From Bemisia tabaci (lineage: Eukaryota; Arthropoda; Insecta; Hemiptera; Aleyrodidae): DNA of 64,000 bases. Below are positions 43,483 through 54,100 of this stretch, one piece after another. A program made the position numbers and the translations under genes. The number at the start of each line of letters is the position of its first letter. Within the stretch, counting starts at the first letter, position 1. The stretch covers positions 28,406,098 to 28,470,097 of the forward strand of contig NC_092796.1 of assembly GCF_918797505.1 (NCBI RefSeq). Reading direction: 5' to 3'. The notes beneath the pieces were generated by a model, which searched no databases, was not told the DNA's origin, and saw only the letters and a program-made list of their open reading frames with translations.

Positions 43483-43712
43483 CACAATGGATCGAGTCAA
43501 TGGGGGAGGCTGGACAAAATTTGAAAACTTTAAAAACTCATAACTCCGTACATACAAAACTTTGAGGCTTTAAAGGTGGTTTTATTGGTTTCCTCGTAAA
43601 CTTTCATTCCAGATGCTCTCCCGAAGTTTTAAAATGTGACGAATCAAACATCAAAATTTGCGGTTTCAGTTAATTTCATGTCGAACCTCTCCGGTTGACT
43701 CGATCCACTGTG
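43483..43712. mobile_element. CACAGTGGATCGA-family MITE
   Basis: CACAATGGATCGAGTCAATG to GACTCGATCCACTGTG, with CGCCG on both sides. Confidence 0.85.
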
Positions 43713-43937
43713 CGCCGGTGGTAATGAACCGTTCTCATTCAAGTCGCGACAAACAGGGACCCTCATCGCCTCTTTCAGTTTAACCCATCGATGACCCGAA
43801 AATAAGTCAGGTAATTGATTTACAAAAGAGGAGCTGAAACTTTCTACGCTGGGTCATGTGAGCCCCACTTTACCTATATAGTGCGAACGTTTGTAAACGT
43901 GCGTAAATGTATGCCTGGCCACGCATCACTACCTACT

Positions 43938-44187
43938 ATGCCGTACTGAGGAAGAATGCCGTATGAACATTCGAGAGTTGCCTTTCCTTCAATAAAATGT
44001 TTATTCTTTAAGAAAGATATGAGTCTCTTTCCATGAAATTTTCAGGGACTTCGGTTGATATTGCGAACAAAATTATCTGAAAAATTAGAAGGAAAATATT
44101 CATAAGTTTACTAGGAAATTCGTGTTTTATCGAAGGAAATTCGGCAACGTCTGAAGGTTCATACGGTGTTTTTCCTTAGTACGGCAG
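43938..44187. mobile_element. 4-bp-TSD foldback MITE (TACT)
   Basis: ATGCCGTACTGAGGAAGAA to TTCCTTAGTACGGCAG, 250 bp, TACT on both sides. Confidence 0.92.
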
Positions 44188-44189
44188 TA

Positions 44190-44225
44190 CTGTGCTAAGG
44201 AAAAACACCGTATGAACATTCGAAG
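44190..44225. mobile_element. Solo tip of the 4-bp-TSD MITE
   Basis: CTGTGCTAAGGAAAAACACC, then GTATGAACATTCGAAG, abutting the previous copy's duplication; the rest is absent. Confidence 0.75.
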
Positions 44226-44293
44226 CGCTGGATGAAGAAAGGGCATCTCTTGGTTGCGGTGTCTCAGAATCTCCCCTGACTCTTTCATCCATT

Positions 44294-44440
44294 ATAATTG
44301 GACTGAATTTTGCAATTTGGACCTATAAATACCGGCCCGGTTTAAAAACAGCGTATGTGCCATTAGTTTTCCTATGCTTATAAGTGTTTTTCAGATGAGC
44401 CAGAATTTATAGGTCCAAATGGAAAAATGCAGTCCAATTA
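44294..44440. mobile_element. 147-bp foldback with 36-bp arms
   Basis: TAATTGGACTGAATTTTGCA and TTTGGACCTATAAAT on the left are mirrored by ATTTATAGGTCCAAAT and TGCAGTCCAATTA on the right. Confidence 0.8.
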
Positions 44441-44449
44441 GAGTAAATG

Positions 44450-45570
44450 TATGGAATTCGTTGCAACTTCCACTAAATTTTCTTTATGAATTTACAATGC
44501 TGAAACCGAAAAATTTTGGAAAATTCATGCAATAGTTTCCTCTCTAAAGTATAAATACCAGTGAATTTTGGAGAAAATTTTTTCCTGAGTAGCTCCTTAC
44601 AACACTTTAAATACGTGACAAATATTGCAAAAATTTAATGTCGGCGAAAAAAGCCGATACCTCGGAGAGGGTCTTGTTTGTTGAGATAAGCTTGATGGAG
44701 CTTAAAACTTTTTTAATACTGCAGGGCGTCCTGCCATGGTTGCTAATAGGATGCGACGTTACGAGCCCCTTACCATATTTCATAATTTTAAGGAGGACCT
44801 AATCATCGTTTTGGCACAAAATTCTGTTCTGATCCGATCTGATTTTTTGTGTGTGTTTTTTAACACCATTCTCTGAAAATTTCGCACGAAAAGAACGAAT
44901 GGTATTCTCTTCCAAAAATGAAATATAAGCGAAAATTTTCAAGCAGCGGAATTGATATCCATGGTTTGATCATGTCGCCATCGTTATATGACAAACAAAA
45001 ATAATAAATTAACCTCATCCGACGATGAGCAGGGGAACGCTCGCATTAATTCCCTGGAAATAATTTATTTCTGACGGCGCTCAAAAGTGCCTTCAAAGCG
45101 ACGAGTACGCAACCTTACATCGGAAGTGACCGAATAGTTATCGCACAGAAAGTAGGCGCTTTTGAAGATGGTCTTCGTGCCTGTTTTCGGTGCGATTCAA
45201 GAAATTATTTTATCTTCATCTTCCTTTTTTGACAAAAGTACGATGAAAAATACGTATGCATCTGTTAACAGTTGAATACACGTGAAAAAGTTTACAATTT
45301 AAATCCATCTGCGTCCGTTCACGAGTGTGTCCCCAGCACGTAGAACGTTATTCGCTGCCATTGAAATGAGAGTGAATGTCGAGAAAAAGGATATCAGTGA
45401 AATAAGAAAGTAAGTTGATGCTGTCTCTAACCTGTTTCCCAGGATGGAAGCCACACACGTCCACAGGAAACATAAACATTATCACAGTAAAGAACAATTT
45501 TCAGTGTTATTGTGGTCATACAATTGAAAAGTATCGAATGATAAATGTGGATAGTAAATAAATAATTCTA
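44450..45570. other. Unassigned AT-rich sequence
   Basis: No frames above 60 codons and no catalogued repeat. Confidence 0.45.
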
Positions 45571-45578
45571 CATTCATT

Positions 45579-45830
45579 CTGCCGTGTTGAGGAAAAACGC
45601 CGTATGAGCCTTCGAGCGTTGCCGAGTTTCCTCCGATAAAAACCGAATTTACTGGGAAAATTACGAATATTATTTTCCAAAATTTTCAGACAATTTTGTA
45701 CGCAATTTAATCTAAAATGTCTGTAAATTTCCTGTAAAATATGCATGTATGTCGTCAAAAATACATGTTTTATCAAGGGAAATTTGGCAACTCTCGAAGG
45801 TTCATACGGCGTTATTCCTTAGCATGGCAG
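45579..45830. mobile_element. 4-bp-TSD foldback MITE
   Basis: CTGCCGTGTTGAGGAAAAA to TTCCTTAGCATGGCAG, 252 bp, flanks CATT and TATT. Confidence 0.88.
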
Positions 45831-45967
45831 TATTCATCATTCTCGAGTAGCCAGGTTTTTCTCTTTTCACTCGCAAAATACCCCTCCACCAGCTATCTTA
45901 TCTGAACCCTCAAAGCTCCTTCACTTTCAGGCGTTTGATGGAGTTCCTATACACTTTGCACGATGTA

Positions 45968-46060
45968 GTAGCACATATGGACGTTTATACTGAAAGGAAC
46001 TATGTCGCACGCAATCCCCTTGCACATACGTCCTTTTAGCACAAATACGTTCGTATGCGC
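45968..46060. repeat. Foldback of the 'GGACGTATTTATG' family, copy 3
   Basis: GGACGTTTATACTGAAAGGAA and CCTTTTAGCACAAATACGTTC are inverted around TATGTCGCACGCAATCCCC. Confidence 0.65.
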
Positions 46061-46173
46061 AAACACTTTGCTAAAACATAAAGTATGCGTAAAATTAGGA
46101 ATTAAAAAAAACTTTTATTACATTAAATTTTACGCGAGAATTCAATATTTTTTTATTTTAGCATTTATGCATA

Positions 46174-46419
46174 CTGCGTGCTAAGGAAGAACGCCGTATG
46201 AGTCTTCGAAAGTTGCCAAATTTCCCTCAATAAAATATATATTTTTGAGAACATTCAGGCATACTTTTCCTTGACATTTTCAGATACTTATATAAATTGC
46301 GTACAAAATCGTCCGACAATTTAGGGAAAAAACATCCGAAATTTTCCAGTAAATTCGGTTTTATCGGAGAAAACTTGCAAAGCTGAAGGCTCATACGGCG
46401 TTCTTCCTTAGCACGGCAG
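46174..46419. mobile_element. 4-bp-TSD foldback MITE (CATA)
   Basis: CTGCGTGCTAAGGAAGAAC to TTCCTTAGCACGGCAG, 246 bp, CATA on both sides. Confidence 0.92.
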
Positions 46420-46452
46420 CATAGCAGCACCTCCTCTTCCTTCCGGTGCGTT

Positions 46453-46653
46453 CTGCCATGCTGAAGAAGAACGCCGTATGAACATCCGAGAGTTGCAAAA
46501 CTTCCTCGAATAAAACATGTGTTTGTGAAGGAAGTCTTGCGTAGTTTTCCTTGAATTTTCAGATATTTTACATTGAATTGTCAGCAAAACTATTTTCCCG
46601 GTAAATTTGACTTTTATTGAAGGCCCATACGGCGTTTTTCCTCAGCACGGCAG
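46453..46653. mobile_element. Internally deleted 4-bp-TSD MITE
   Basis: CTGCCATGCTGAAGAAGAA to TTCCTCAGCACGGCAG, 201 bp; about 50 bp of the right arm is missing. Flanks CGTT and CATT. Confidence 0.88.
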
Positions 46654-46692
46654 CATTGCAGGGAACGGCAATCACTTAGTTTCTTGACATAC

Positions 46693-46791
46693 CTTGACTC
46701 TCGGGTGTCTGATGATCAGGCCAGTTTCTAAATTAACCACATGGAAAGCGACAACCAAAGTTACTCTTGCTAGCAATCGTCTGTGTCTTGA
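46693..46791 (-). CDS. Candidate exon, duplicated copy 1 (downstream copy)
   Basis: Minus strand, 99 bp, one open frame of 33 codons between a pyrimidine-rich TTCAG acceptor and an AAG|GTATGT donor. The product contains RVTLVVAFHVVNLETGLII. It is phase 0 at both ends. It could belong to the minus-strand gene ending at 29969, but exon A starts in phase 1, so at least one exon would be missing between. I do not recognise the family. Confidence 0.4.
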
Positions 46792-46928
46792 CTGAAGAAT
46801 ATTATTTAAAAAATGATGCAGGAATCAGTAGCCGAACGAATCATAGTATGGTTTCGTAGAGGGGGGGGGGGGGGGGGGCTTTACCCCATAACTCGGCGAA
46901 GGGACAGCTGGTTAGTACCTTGACATAC

Positions 46929-47027
46929 CTTGACTCTCCGGTGTCTGATGATCAGGCCAGTTTCAAAATTAACCACATGGAAAGCGACAACCAAAGTTAC
47001 TCCTGCTAGCAATCGTCTGTGTCTTGA
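46929..47027 (-). CDS. Candidate exon, duplicated copy 2 (upstream copy)
   Basis: The same 99-bp exon structure with intact splice borders. It differs from copy 1 at three positions in this frame, all changing the residue (R/G, L/F, P/R). Both copies stay open, as expected of alternative or duplicated exons, but the sample is too small to prove coding. Confidence 0.4.
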
Positions 47028-47135
47028 CTGAAAAATATAATTTAAAAAATAATGCAGGAATCAGTAGCCGAACGAATCACAGTACGGTTACGTAGAAGGG
47101 GGGGCTTTACCCCATAACTCGGCGAAGGGACACAG

Positions 47136-47545
47136 GTCGACACGCTTGGTTCACAGTTGACTCGGAAACTGAGCGGACTGCAGGCCCGGAGGGTCTCGTT
47201 AAGAAAGAAACTTATTTAGAGAGCATCTATCCCTAATTGACTGACAGATCAGCACGGCGATCTCGCCAAAACATTTATTTTTAGGGCTCTTGTCCAATTG
47301 CAGCCGACCATGCCGCGGCCCGCGAGAAGATCGGGATCCCATTTGCGACGTATTGATTGCCGATGCTGCGAAACCGTGAATCTTCGGTCCCCCCGTCCCC
47401 CTCCGACCCCCGTGTTTGCCTGCTCGTCAGTGTCATGTCAGTGCCCCGGCCTGACATTCGATTCTAACAACTCCTTAGATCCCTCTGTGCTCGCATGCTA
47501 TGCTTCAAAACAATGTAGCACTTTGACGTATCTCTGCTGAACGGA
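47136..47545. other. GC-rich segment, unassigned
   Basis: CpG-rich with a plus-strand frame of 80 codons that looks compositional. It could be the promoter or first exon region of a minus-strand gene. Confidence 0.3.
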
Positions 47546-47551
47546 ACTACA

Positions 47552-47805
47552 CTGCCGTGCTAAGGAAGAACGCCGTATAAACCTCCAGGTTTTGCCAAAT
47601 TTCCTTTGATGAACCCTGAATTTCCTGGCAAACTTCTGAATATTTTCATTCCAATTTTTTCAGATAATTTTGTTCGCAATCTCACCTAAATTTACTGAAA
47701 ATTTCAAGGACAAATATTCATAAATTTCCTAAAAAATGAACATTTTATCGAAGGAAATTTGGCAACTCTCGAATGTTCATACGGCGTTCTTCCTTAGCAC
47801 GGCAG
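47552..47805. mobile_element. 4-bp-TSD foldback MITE (TACA)
   Basis: CTGCCGTGCTAAGGAAGAA to TTCCTTAGCACGGCAG, 254 bp, TACA on both sides. Confidence 0.93.
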
Positions 47806-47838
47806 TACAGAGGAGTGGGAACGATGGGATGTGCTCTA

Positions 47839-48174
47839 CTGCCGTGCTGAGGAAAAACGCCGTATGAACATTCAAGAGTTGCCAAATTTCCTGTTTATTT
47901 TTGAGGAAAGTTATGAATATTTTTCCGAAAAATTTCTGAGAACTGTAGGTAAAATTGGCGTTGCCAAATTTTCCTTAGCTAAAACGCATATTTCCTGGTA
48001 AATTTATGAATATTTTTCGCCCGATTTTTCAAATAATTTAGCTCGGATTTTTACCTAAAGATTCTGAAAATATAAAGGAAAAATATTCATGACTATCCTC
48101 AAAGATAAACATTTTATCGAAGGACATTTGGCAACTCTCGAATGTTCATACGGCCTTTTTCCTTAGCACGGCAG
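47839..48174. mobile_element. Chimeric 4-bp-TSD MITE, 336 bp
   Basis: Starts CTGCCGTGCTGAGG, runs through one arm to the centre, then restarts at GGCGTTGCCAAATTTTCCTT and ends CCTTAGCACGGCAG. The flanks do not match, consistent with a join of two copies. Confidence 0.85.
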
Positions 48175-48179
48175 TACGG

Positions 48180-48545
48180 CGCTCACTCATTTTTGTTAGT
48201 CGGTGGCCAGACACATTACCCAATTTTGTTTGGTCCAAAGTTTTTATGGTCCATTCATAAAGTTTGTCCGATAGTTTTTTGTGCAATGTTTATTGAACTA
48301 ACAGTTTACTTATTGTTAGTCCAGTTACGAGCAATGATAAAGGTGCTGAGATCCCGCCTAATAATGAAATTTAACCCTTAGATGCCAAAGCCGAGTCAAA
48401 CTGACCCAAGGATCGCCGAAAGAACGTTCTCCGCGGGATTTATAGAGCCGGTGCCTCCGAACTTTAGACGTAGGTCACAATTACATCCTAATAAAAGAAG
48501 AAGATATGAAATTGAAAAAAAAAAAAAATAAATCAAATATCAACA
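48180..48545. other. Unassigned sequence
   Basis: A 79-codon plus frame begins inside the MITE end. No support for a gene. A poly-A run lies at about 48517-48529. Confidence 0.4.
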
Positions 48546-49085
48546 CAGCCGGAAATAGGAGAGACGCTTTTGGGTCTATTTGTTTTAAAACTTGTCTCCC
48601 CAATCAAAGCGAAGCATAGAACAGAGCATCGCAAACTCACACCTCGCGCCAGCGCGCCTTCAATTGTGCAGATACTACACGGACATCCATCAAGCACGAA
48701 TAGTTGTATCCTTGCGCCGTCATCAACGCGTGTTCTTTCCCTCGTTCCGATTCCATATGGTGTTGGTTCCGTTTTTCTTACTTGTAGTGGTGCTTTAAGA
48801 GATACGTTAGCAAAGTAGCCGAAGATAGGAGAGATGTAATCGGGCTTGTTTTTTACCTCCTCTCCCGAGTGTAAGCGACTTATCACTGACAGCATAGAGC
48901 GGAGCAATGCGAGTTCACGCATCGCGCCTTCAATTTCTCAGATACAACACGGACATCCATCCAGCACGAATAGTTGTATCTCTGCGTCATCAAAGCGAGC
49001 CCTTTCTTTTTTCTATTTCCATGTTGTGTTGGCTTCGTTTGTCTTGTGTGTAGCGGTGCTTTGAGGGCTACGTGAGCAACACAGC
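48546..49085. repeat. Two diverged ~270-bp tandem units
   Basis: Unit 1 (48546-48818) and unit 2 (48819-49085) share ATAGGAGAGA, ACGGACATCCATC, AGCACGAATAGTTGTATC and CTTCAATT. The same core occurs singly near 22735, 23395 and 56320. Open frames on both strands follow the units. Confidence 0.75.
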
Positions 49086-49089
49086 CAAT

Positions 49090-49500
49090 ATTTAACTTGG
49101 ATTAAAGTTGTTGGCCAAACTAGGTATCAGGTGAAAAAAATTGGGTAAAGTTAGTGACTAGCTACCTTTCTGTCACAAATTTGAAAATGGTGCCGTTTTT
49201 TAATGTTCTTGTAAATGTTCAACAGTCAACACCCGCATCGACGCTCCCAGCCTGAACCTCCAGTTAGGGCGTCTTATTATGTGCCCTGATAAAGTTTCAT
49301 CTTATAACTTTAAAAAGAAGCGATATGGTTTTATACTACGTTGTGGCAAACCCTCCCCCACCACTTCAAGGATTAAAAGAGATCGCTCAATAGAACCACG
49401 ATCACTTCTAGCGCCGCACATTAAGTCATTGCTGATTGGTTTTAATAACGGGAAATGGCGGGGGCTTTAGTAGCAGTGTTGGCCCATCCGATGACTACAG
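49090..49500. other. Unassigned sequence
   Basis: A 63-codon plus frame and no catalogued repeat. Confidence 0.4.
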
Positions 49501-49507
49501 CTCTAAT

Positions 49508-49760
49508 CTGCCATGCTAAGGAAGAACACCGTATGACCATTCGAGAGTTGCCAAATTTCCTTGGATAAAATGTTTATTTTTACGGGAAATTCTGAATATT
49601 TTTCCTCGAAATTTTCAGACACTTTAGATCAAATCACAAACAAAATTATCTGAGAAATCGGCGGGAAAATATTCAAAAATTTTCCTGAAAATTAGTGATT
49701 TTCCCGAGGCAATTTGGCAACGCCTGAAGGCTCATACGGCGTTTTTCCTTAGCACGGCAG
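49508..49760. mobile_element. 4-bp-TSD foldback MITE (TAAT)
   Basis: CTGCCATGCTAAGGAAGAA to TTCCTTAGCACGGCAG, 253 bp, TAAT on both sides. Confidence 0.93.
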
Positions 49761-49898
49761 TAATGCTCGCATGGAATGGATCTGAAAATCCGGGATATCC
49801 TGACGCATCTGGCAAAGCAAGAAGCGAGGTGCCGCGCATTCCGATGGCTCCCGGGTGTCGCAGGAATGTCATCCTGGAACTTGAGCAACGTCCCAGCG

Positions 49899-49920
49899 CC
49901 CCCCCCCCCCCCCCCCCCCC
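49899..49920 (-). repeat. Poly-C run (~22)
   Basis: Uninterrupted C run on the plus strand, G on the minus strand. Confidence 0.9.
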
Positions 49921-49924
49921 GCTT

Positions 49925-50370
49925 CGGCTTCCGACATTATTAAACTTCCCTACATGTCGACCCCTCACCACGCAGTAACGGGGACGTTTTATTCAACTTT
50001 CACGATCTTGAATTTTTTAGGGTGAGTTGAGCCCGCTGTAGCGCCACGCCAAGGCGGGAGGGATTCAACTGATTGTGAGACGCACAATTTAATTGGAAGT
50101 AAATTAAAACACAGCGCACGACAGGGAAAAATTTGCCTCACGGCGGGGGCGGAGTTGAGACAGGACCGGGTTTACCATATCGATAGCTGAAGAGCGAAAT
50201 CACATATCTCCATTGCGGTGTTTCAAAAGCTCCGCTCCTATTTTATTTTTTCGATGAGAAATTAGTAAACTACTTAGACGGAAGTAACAACATAGCGCTG
50301 AGTCCTAATTCTTCAGGTAAAATTCCGTCAACTACAGGCAGAGTAGGGCTGGAACCTAAAGCTACATTGC
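49925..50370. other. Unassigned sequence with an element fragment
   Basis: 50200-50262 (AAATCACATATCTCCATTGC, GGTGTTTCAAAAGCTCCGC) is a fragment of the GTGCGAAACCAC-ended family. Otherwise nothing recognised. Confidence 0.45.
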
Positions 50371-50450
50371 TATGCTAAGGAAAAACGTCGTTTGAGCCTT
50401 CAGGCGTTGCTAAATTTCCTTTGATAAAATACGAATTTATTAGTTTGTAC
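50371..50450. mobile_element. Left-end fragment of the 4-bp-TSD MITE
   Basis: TTGCTATGCTAAGGAAAAACG then GAGCCTTCAGGCGTTGC; stops after AATACGAATTTATT. Confidence 0.75.
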
Positions 50451-50567
50451 GGCATTTTACTCTCTATGTGATTTTTATAATGATGTTTAAAAAGTCAATT
50501 TTGGGGGGTTTTCACTGACAAGTATACTGGGATACTATGTTTGTTTCATTTATGTACACTAATGTAT

Positions 50568-50591
50568 ATAAATAAATAAATAAATAAATAG
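50568..50591. repeat. (AAAT)n microsatellite
   Basis: About six AAAT units. Confidence 0.9.
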
Positions 50592-50787
50592 TGACGTTTG
50601 AAATCTGATTTCTCTAAATTTGACGGTAAAAACAGCCCTAGTTCCACCCGCGGCAAACTTGATTATTAGGGATTACGGGAAATTCTGATGGGGTGAGGCG
50701 TGAGGTAGCTCCTTGGCTGGAGGGACCCGGGAGTCCCGTCTTGGCAGTCGAGTCCGCGGAGCTCCTTCGCTGGTCGTCCCTTTCGCG

Positions 50788-51105
50788 ATGCTCCAGTCCC
50801 TTTTCATCCTCCTGCTCTACGCAACACGCTCCCTCGCCCACTTTCATCCTCACGTCCATGCCAACCAACAAACCCACCCCTACACGCACGGCAAAACCAA
50901 AACCTTCCAGGTTCCTTTAGATGGGTCCTCCAACGCCACCCTCCGATGGGCCCTCAACTATCCACAGGAGAAGGTGTTTCTAGCAGTCAGAACGCCCCTC
51001 AGCGAGAAGGGATGGTTCGGTATCGGGTTTTCCGACTACGGCGAACTCACTGACGCGGATCTCTGTTTCTTTTGGATTGACTTCAAGGAGCGCGTCCATT
51101 TTGAG
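50788..51105 (+). CDS. Tbh: Tbh exon 1: signal peptide and DOMON start
   Basis: 106 codons, donor TTTGAG|GTAATT, phase 0. Contains the hydrophobic leader, a His-rich stretch (HFHPHVHA), and the DOMON strands TFQVPLDGSSN, GWFGIGFSDYGELTDADLC. Confidence 0.9.
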
Positions 51106-54100
51106 GTAATTTTTGTTTTTCTTTTTTTCATAAAATACGTTGGTTCCATGGAAAGGCTATATTATCATGCCTAAAGATATACAAGTGAGATATAAAATGT
51201 CTCGAACCCTGAAAACATCCTCGAAAAGTTTGCCCAGTTTTAGCTGCAAATGTGAATTGAGGGGCTAGGAGAACAAGGCGCATAAATGCAGAGTTTGCTA
51301 TTTCAAGACATATGTGTTTAAAGTTTCAAAATTATATGGAGCTTCATGGCAGAATGGAAGTTTAAACTCAATTGTTGATGCTTTAAAGTTGGATTTCTGT
51401 TGAGAATTTTTCACAGAGAATACTTTCAAACTAGATTTAGTTGAGTTCACGAATATCTTGATTTTTTCAAAAACTGCACTTCTGCGCCTTGTGTTCCAAG
51501 CCCCTCAATTACTTCATGATTCGCTCAGATTTTTCAGATTTGTTCACAATGTTCATTTATCGACTTTAGTTTTTTCTTCTTTTAATGCAGAGAGCTGATG
51601 TCGGGTATAAAACGTTTTAAAGTCCATGAATAAATAAGCTGCTGGAATGAGCGAGCGCCTAATCTTAGGTAACAATTGAGTCTTTAAAAAAAATTGATAT
51701 TTTGATAATTATTGTAAGACAGTGAATGAAAACTTTCATCTTATCGTAGGATGTTCACACGGACGAAGAGGGCCGTATCTTTGTCGATGAACAAAATGAT
51801 TGCCTTAACTTTGACTTCGCAAGAGAGGGTGAAGATATTTTATTTTTCTACACCAGAAAATTTGACACATGTGATTCTGGTGACTATGTAATTGAGGTAA
51901 GTTGTCAATTTTTTCGTTGTCAGTATTAAATTATCATCGCGACCCTAACGACTAAGAATATATGCTCTCTCCTTCAAATACTGAGCATAAATAGTGCCAA
52001 CGAGTCGATCGATATCATCAAGAGATTCGCCAAAAGAAAACGAACAAAAACAAATTTTTTCATTAGACTTTAATTTGCATTTACTGATAGTAGCGAAAGA
52101 ATAAGAAAACATGCAAAAAGATCGATTGTGATAGGAAAAGGTAAGTGATAAGGTAAAAAAGAAGACGCAGCACTTTCATTATCGGTAAAATAATGTAATC
52201 ATTTTTGAAACTGGTATCTTTTCATTAAGTCTCGACTCGTGGCGCAATAAAATTTGTTTCAAGATGAATGCCATAAATCTCTGGCTGTTCCGAGATGCCG
52301 AGACGCAAGTTAAAAATAGGTTACTTACGCTAGGTTTAATTGGGTGATGCTAGAATATTTTTGTTTTATCAGTAAATTGGGTTGAGTTAGATGCGCTAGT
52401 CTTGCAGGCTCAAATGAAAAATTTTCTGTTTCGTAATATAACGGAGCATTTAAAAATCTTTAGGTGGAGTAAACAAAATTTCCACCTCGCGAATCCATGG
52501 GAAAAAATGCAAAATAAAGGCCATGACTAAGGTAAAACTAAAAATTGCAAGGTGTTTGTAGGAATGTGGTGTCCAGGACTTATTTCGGGTCTTCTTAATA
52601 TATAACTTAACAAATCAGTAATTAAAATACATATTAAGTAAATATCGATGGCCGTACTGTGAGACCACGTACCTCCAATGTGGTGTTCCAAACTTTCCGC
52701 TCCTATTTTATTTTTTCAAGGAGGAATAGTCCATTTTACGAGAAGCTTGAAGTTCTTACAGAATCTTCCTCCGACAGAGAAGAAAAATCAAGAAAGTTTT
52801 CAAGAAATTACGTTGATGTGTTTCCCATTGAAAAAATTAAGCACGACAGGAAGTGTGCAACATTCCAAATAGAGATAAATGGTTTTACACTTCGGCCATC
52901 GATATGTATATACACACCTTATAATTACATTAAATAAACACAATGCGACCCGTCAATGGTATATCACAACGTAATTCTAGTGTGACCTCGTCACCGCCCC
53001 CCCCCCTCCCCCGGCCGATTAAGTAATTTTTCCAAAAAAATTTCTCTATCGCATTTATATTTCTCTAAGTTTTTTTCTAATATTTTTCTCAAATGGCTAA
53101 CTTGTCTTTAATCTGCTGAAGTGTCTGGTTAGGTTAGGTTGTCATTTTTTCGAGGTCACAATAAATAAACAAAAACAACAACAATGCGTAAAAAGTATGT
53201 AACATGACTCATGACTGGCAGTATCGCTATGAACTAAAGTGCTGAATCATCGAGGTCTGTTCTGCCGTTCTAAGGAAAAACGCCGTATGGGCCTTCAGGC
53301 GTTGCCGAATTTCCTCCGGCAAATCGCATATTTTCAGGAAATGTTTTGAATATTTATCTGCCAATTTCTCAGATAATTTTGTTTGTAATTTGATCTAAAG
53401 TGCCTGAAAATTGCAAGGAAGAATATTTATAATTTTTCTCAAAAATAAACATTTCATCCGAGGAAATTTGGCAACTCTCGAATGTTTATAGGGCGTCCTT
53501 CCTTAGCACGGCAGTGTTATAATTATTTTATTCTTGTATTTCTTCTCAGGAAGGAACAACTCACATTGTTTGGGTCAAGGGCTCGAGTCCATTGTTCAAG
53601 CTCGAGGGTCTGAATGTGGCGGAAGCTGAGAAATCGGGGATGCAGCGGACTCAGCTCTTGAAGAATATCAACGCGGACCCGGATTTAGACGCGGGATCGT
53701 GGCCGGTGAAAATCTTGAACTCTCAAGTCAAAGTCCCCGATGTGGAGACAACTTACTGGTGCACACTTCACAAACTCCCCGAGGAGCTTCGGGAAAAACA
53801 TCACATAATTGCGGTAAGATGATTCATACGCCTCACCTCACGTCGACTGTATGGTGTTTAGTGCAATGCGTGAAGTATTTCTACAGTCTTGTAGGCGCTA
53901 ATATGCGTTGTCTGCCGACCGCTCTGTGTTCGGCCGGCGGTATTATCCGAACTCGCGTTAGAACAATCGCGGCCTCTTGTATAATACTTTGAGAAAGCTC
54001 ACTCGAGCTCAATTTTCTTTCATAGAGTTATGTTGTTTGGAGCAACACGTCGTTTCCTGTACGAAGGGATGTAACTCCATTCCAAAGTTGCAAAGTTGAC

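Larger units (their letters stand above)
46681..47135. repeat. Tandem duplication, 236-bp period
   Basis: TTGACATACCTTGACTC, GGTGTCTGATGATCAGGCCA, AGCAATCGTCTGTGTCTTGA and CTTTACCCCATAACTCGGCG occur in each unit. The units differ by a few substitutions and by the length of a G run (about 18 versus 7). Confidence 0.92.

Noticed and set aside
48533..48922. 129-codon minus-strand frame
   Set aside because: It covers the two diverged tandem repeat units; similar frames open on the plus strand in the same units.
50713..50787. Upstream in-frame ATG as the Tbh start
   Set aside because: It would put a charged 25-residue extension in front of a typical signal peptide; the ATG at 50788 fits a secreted or vesicular enzyme better.
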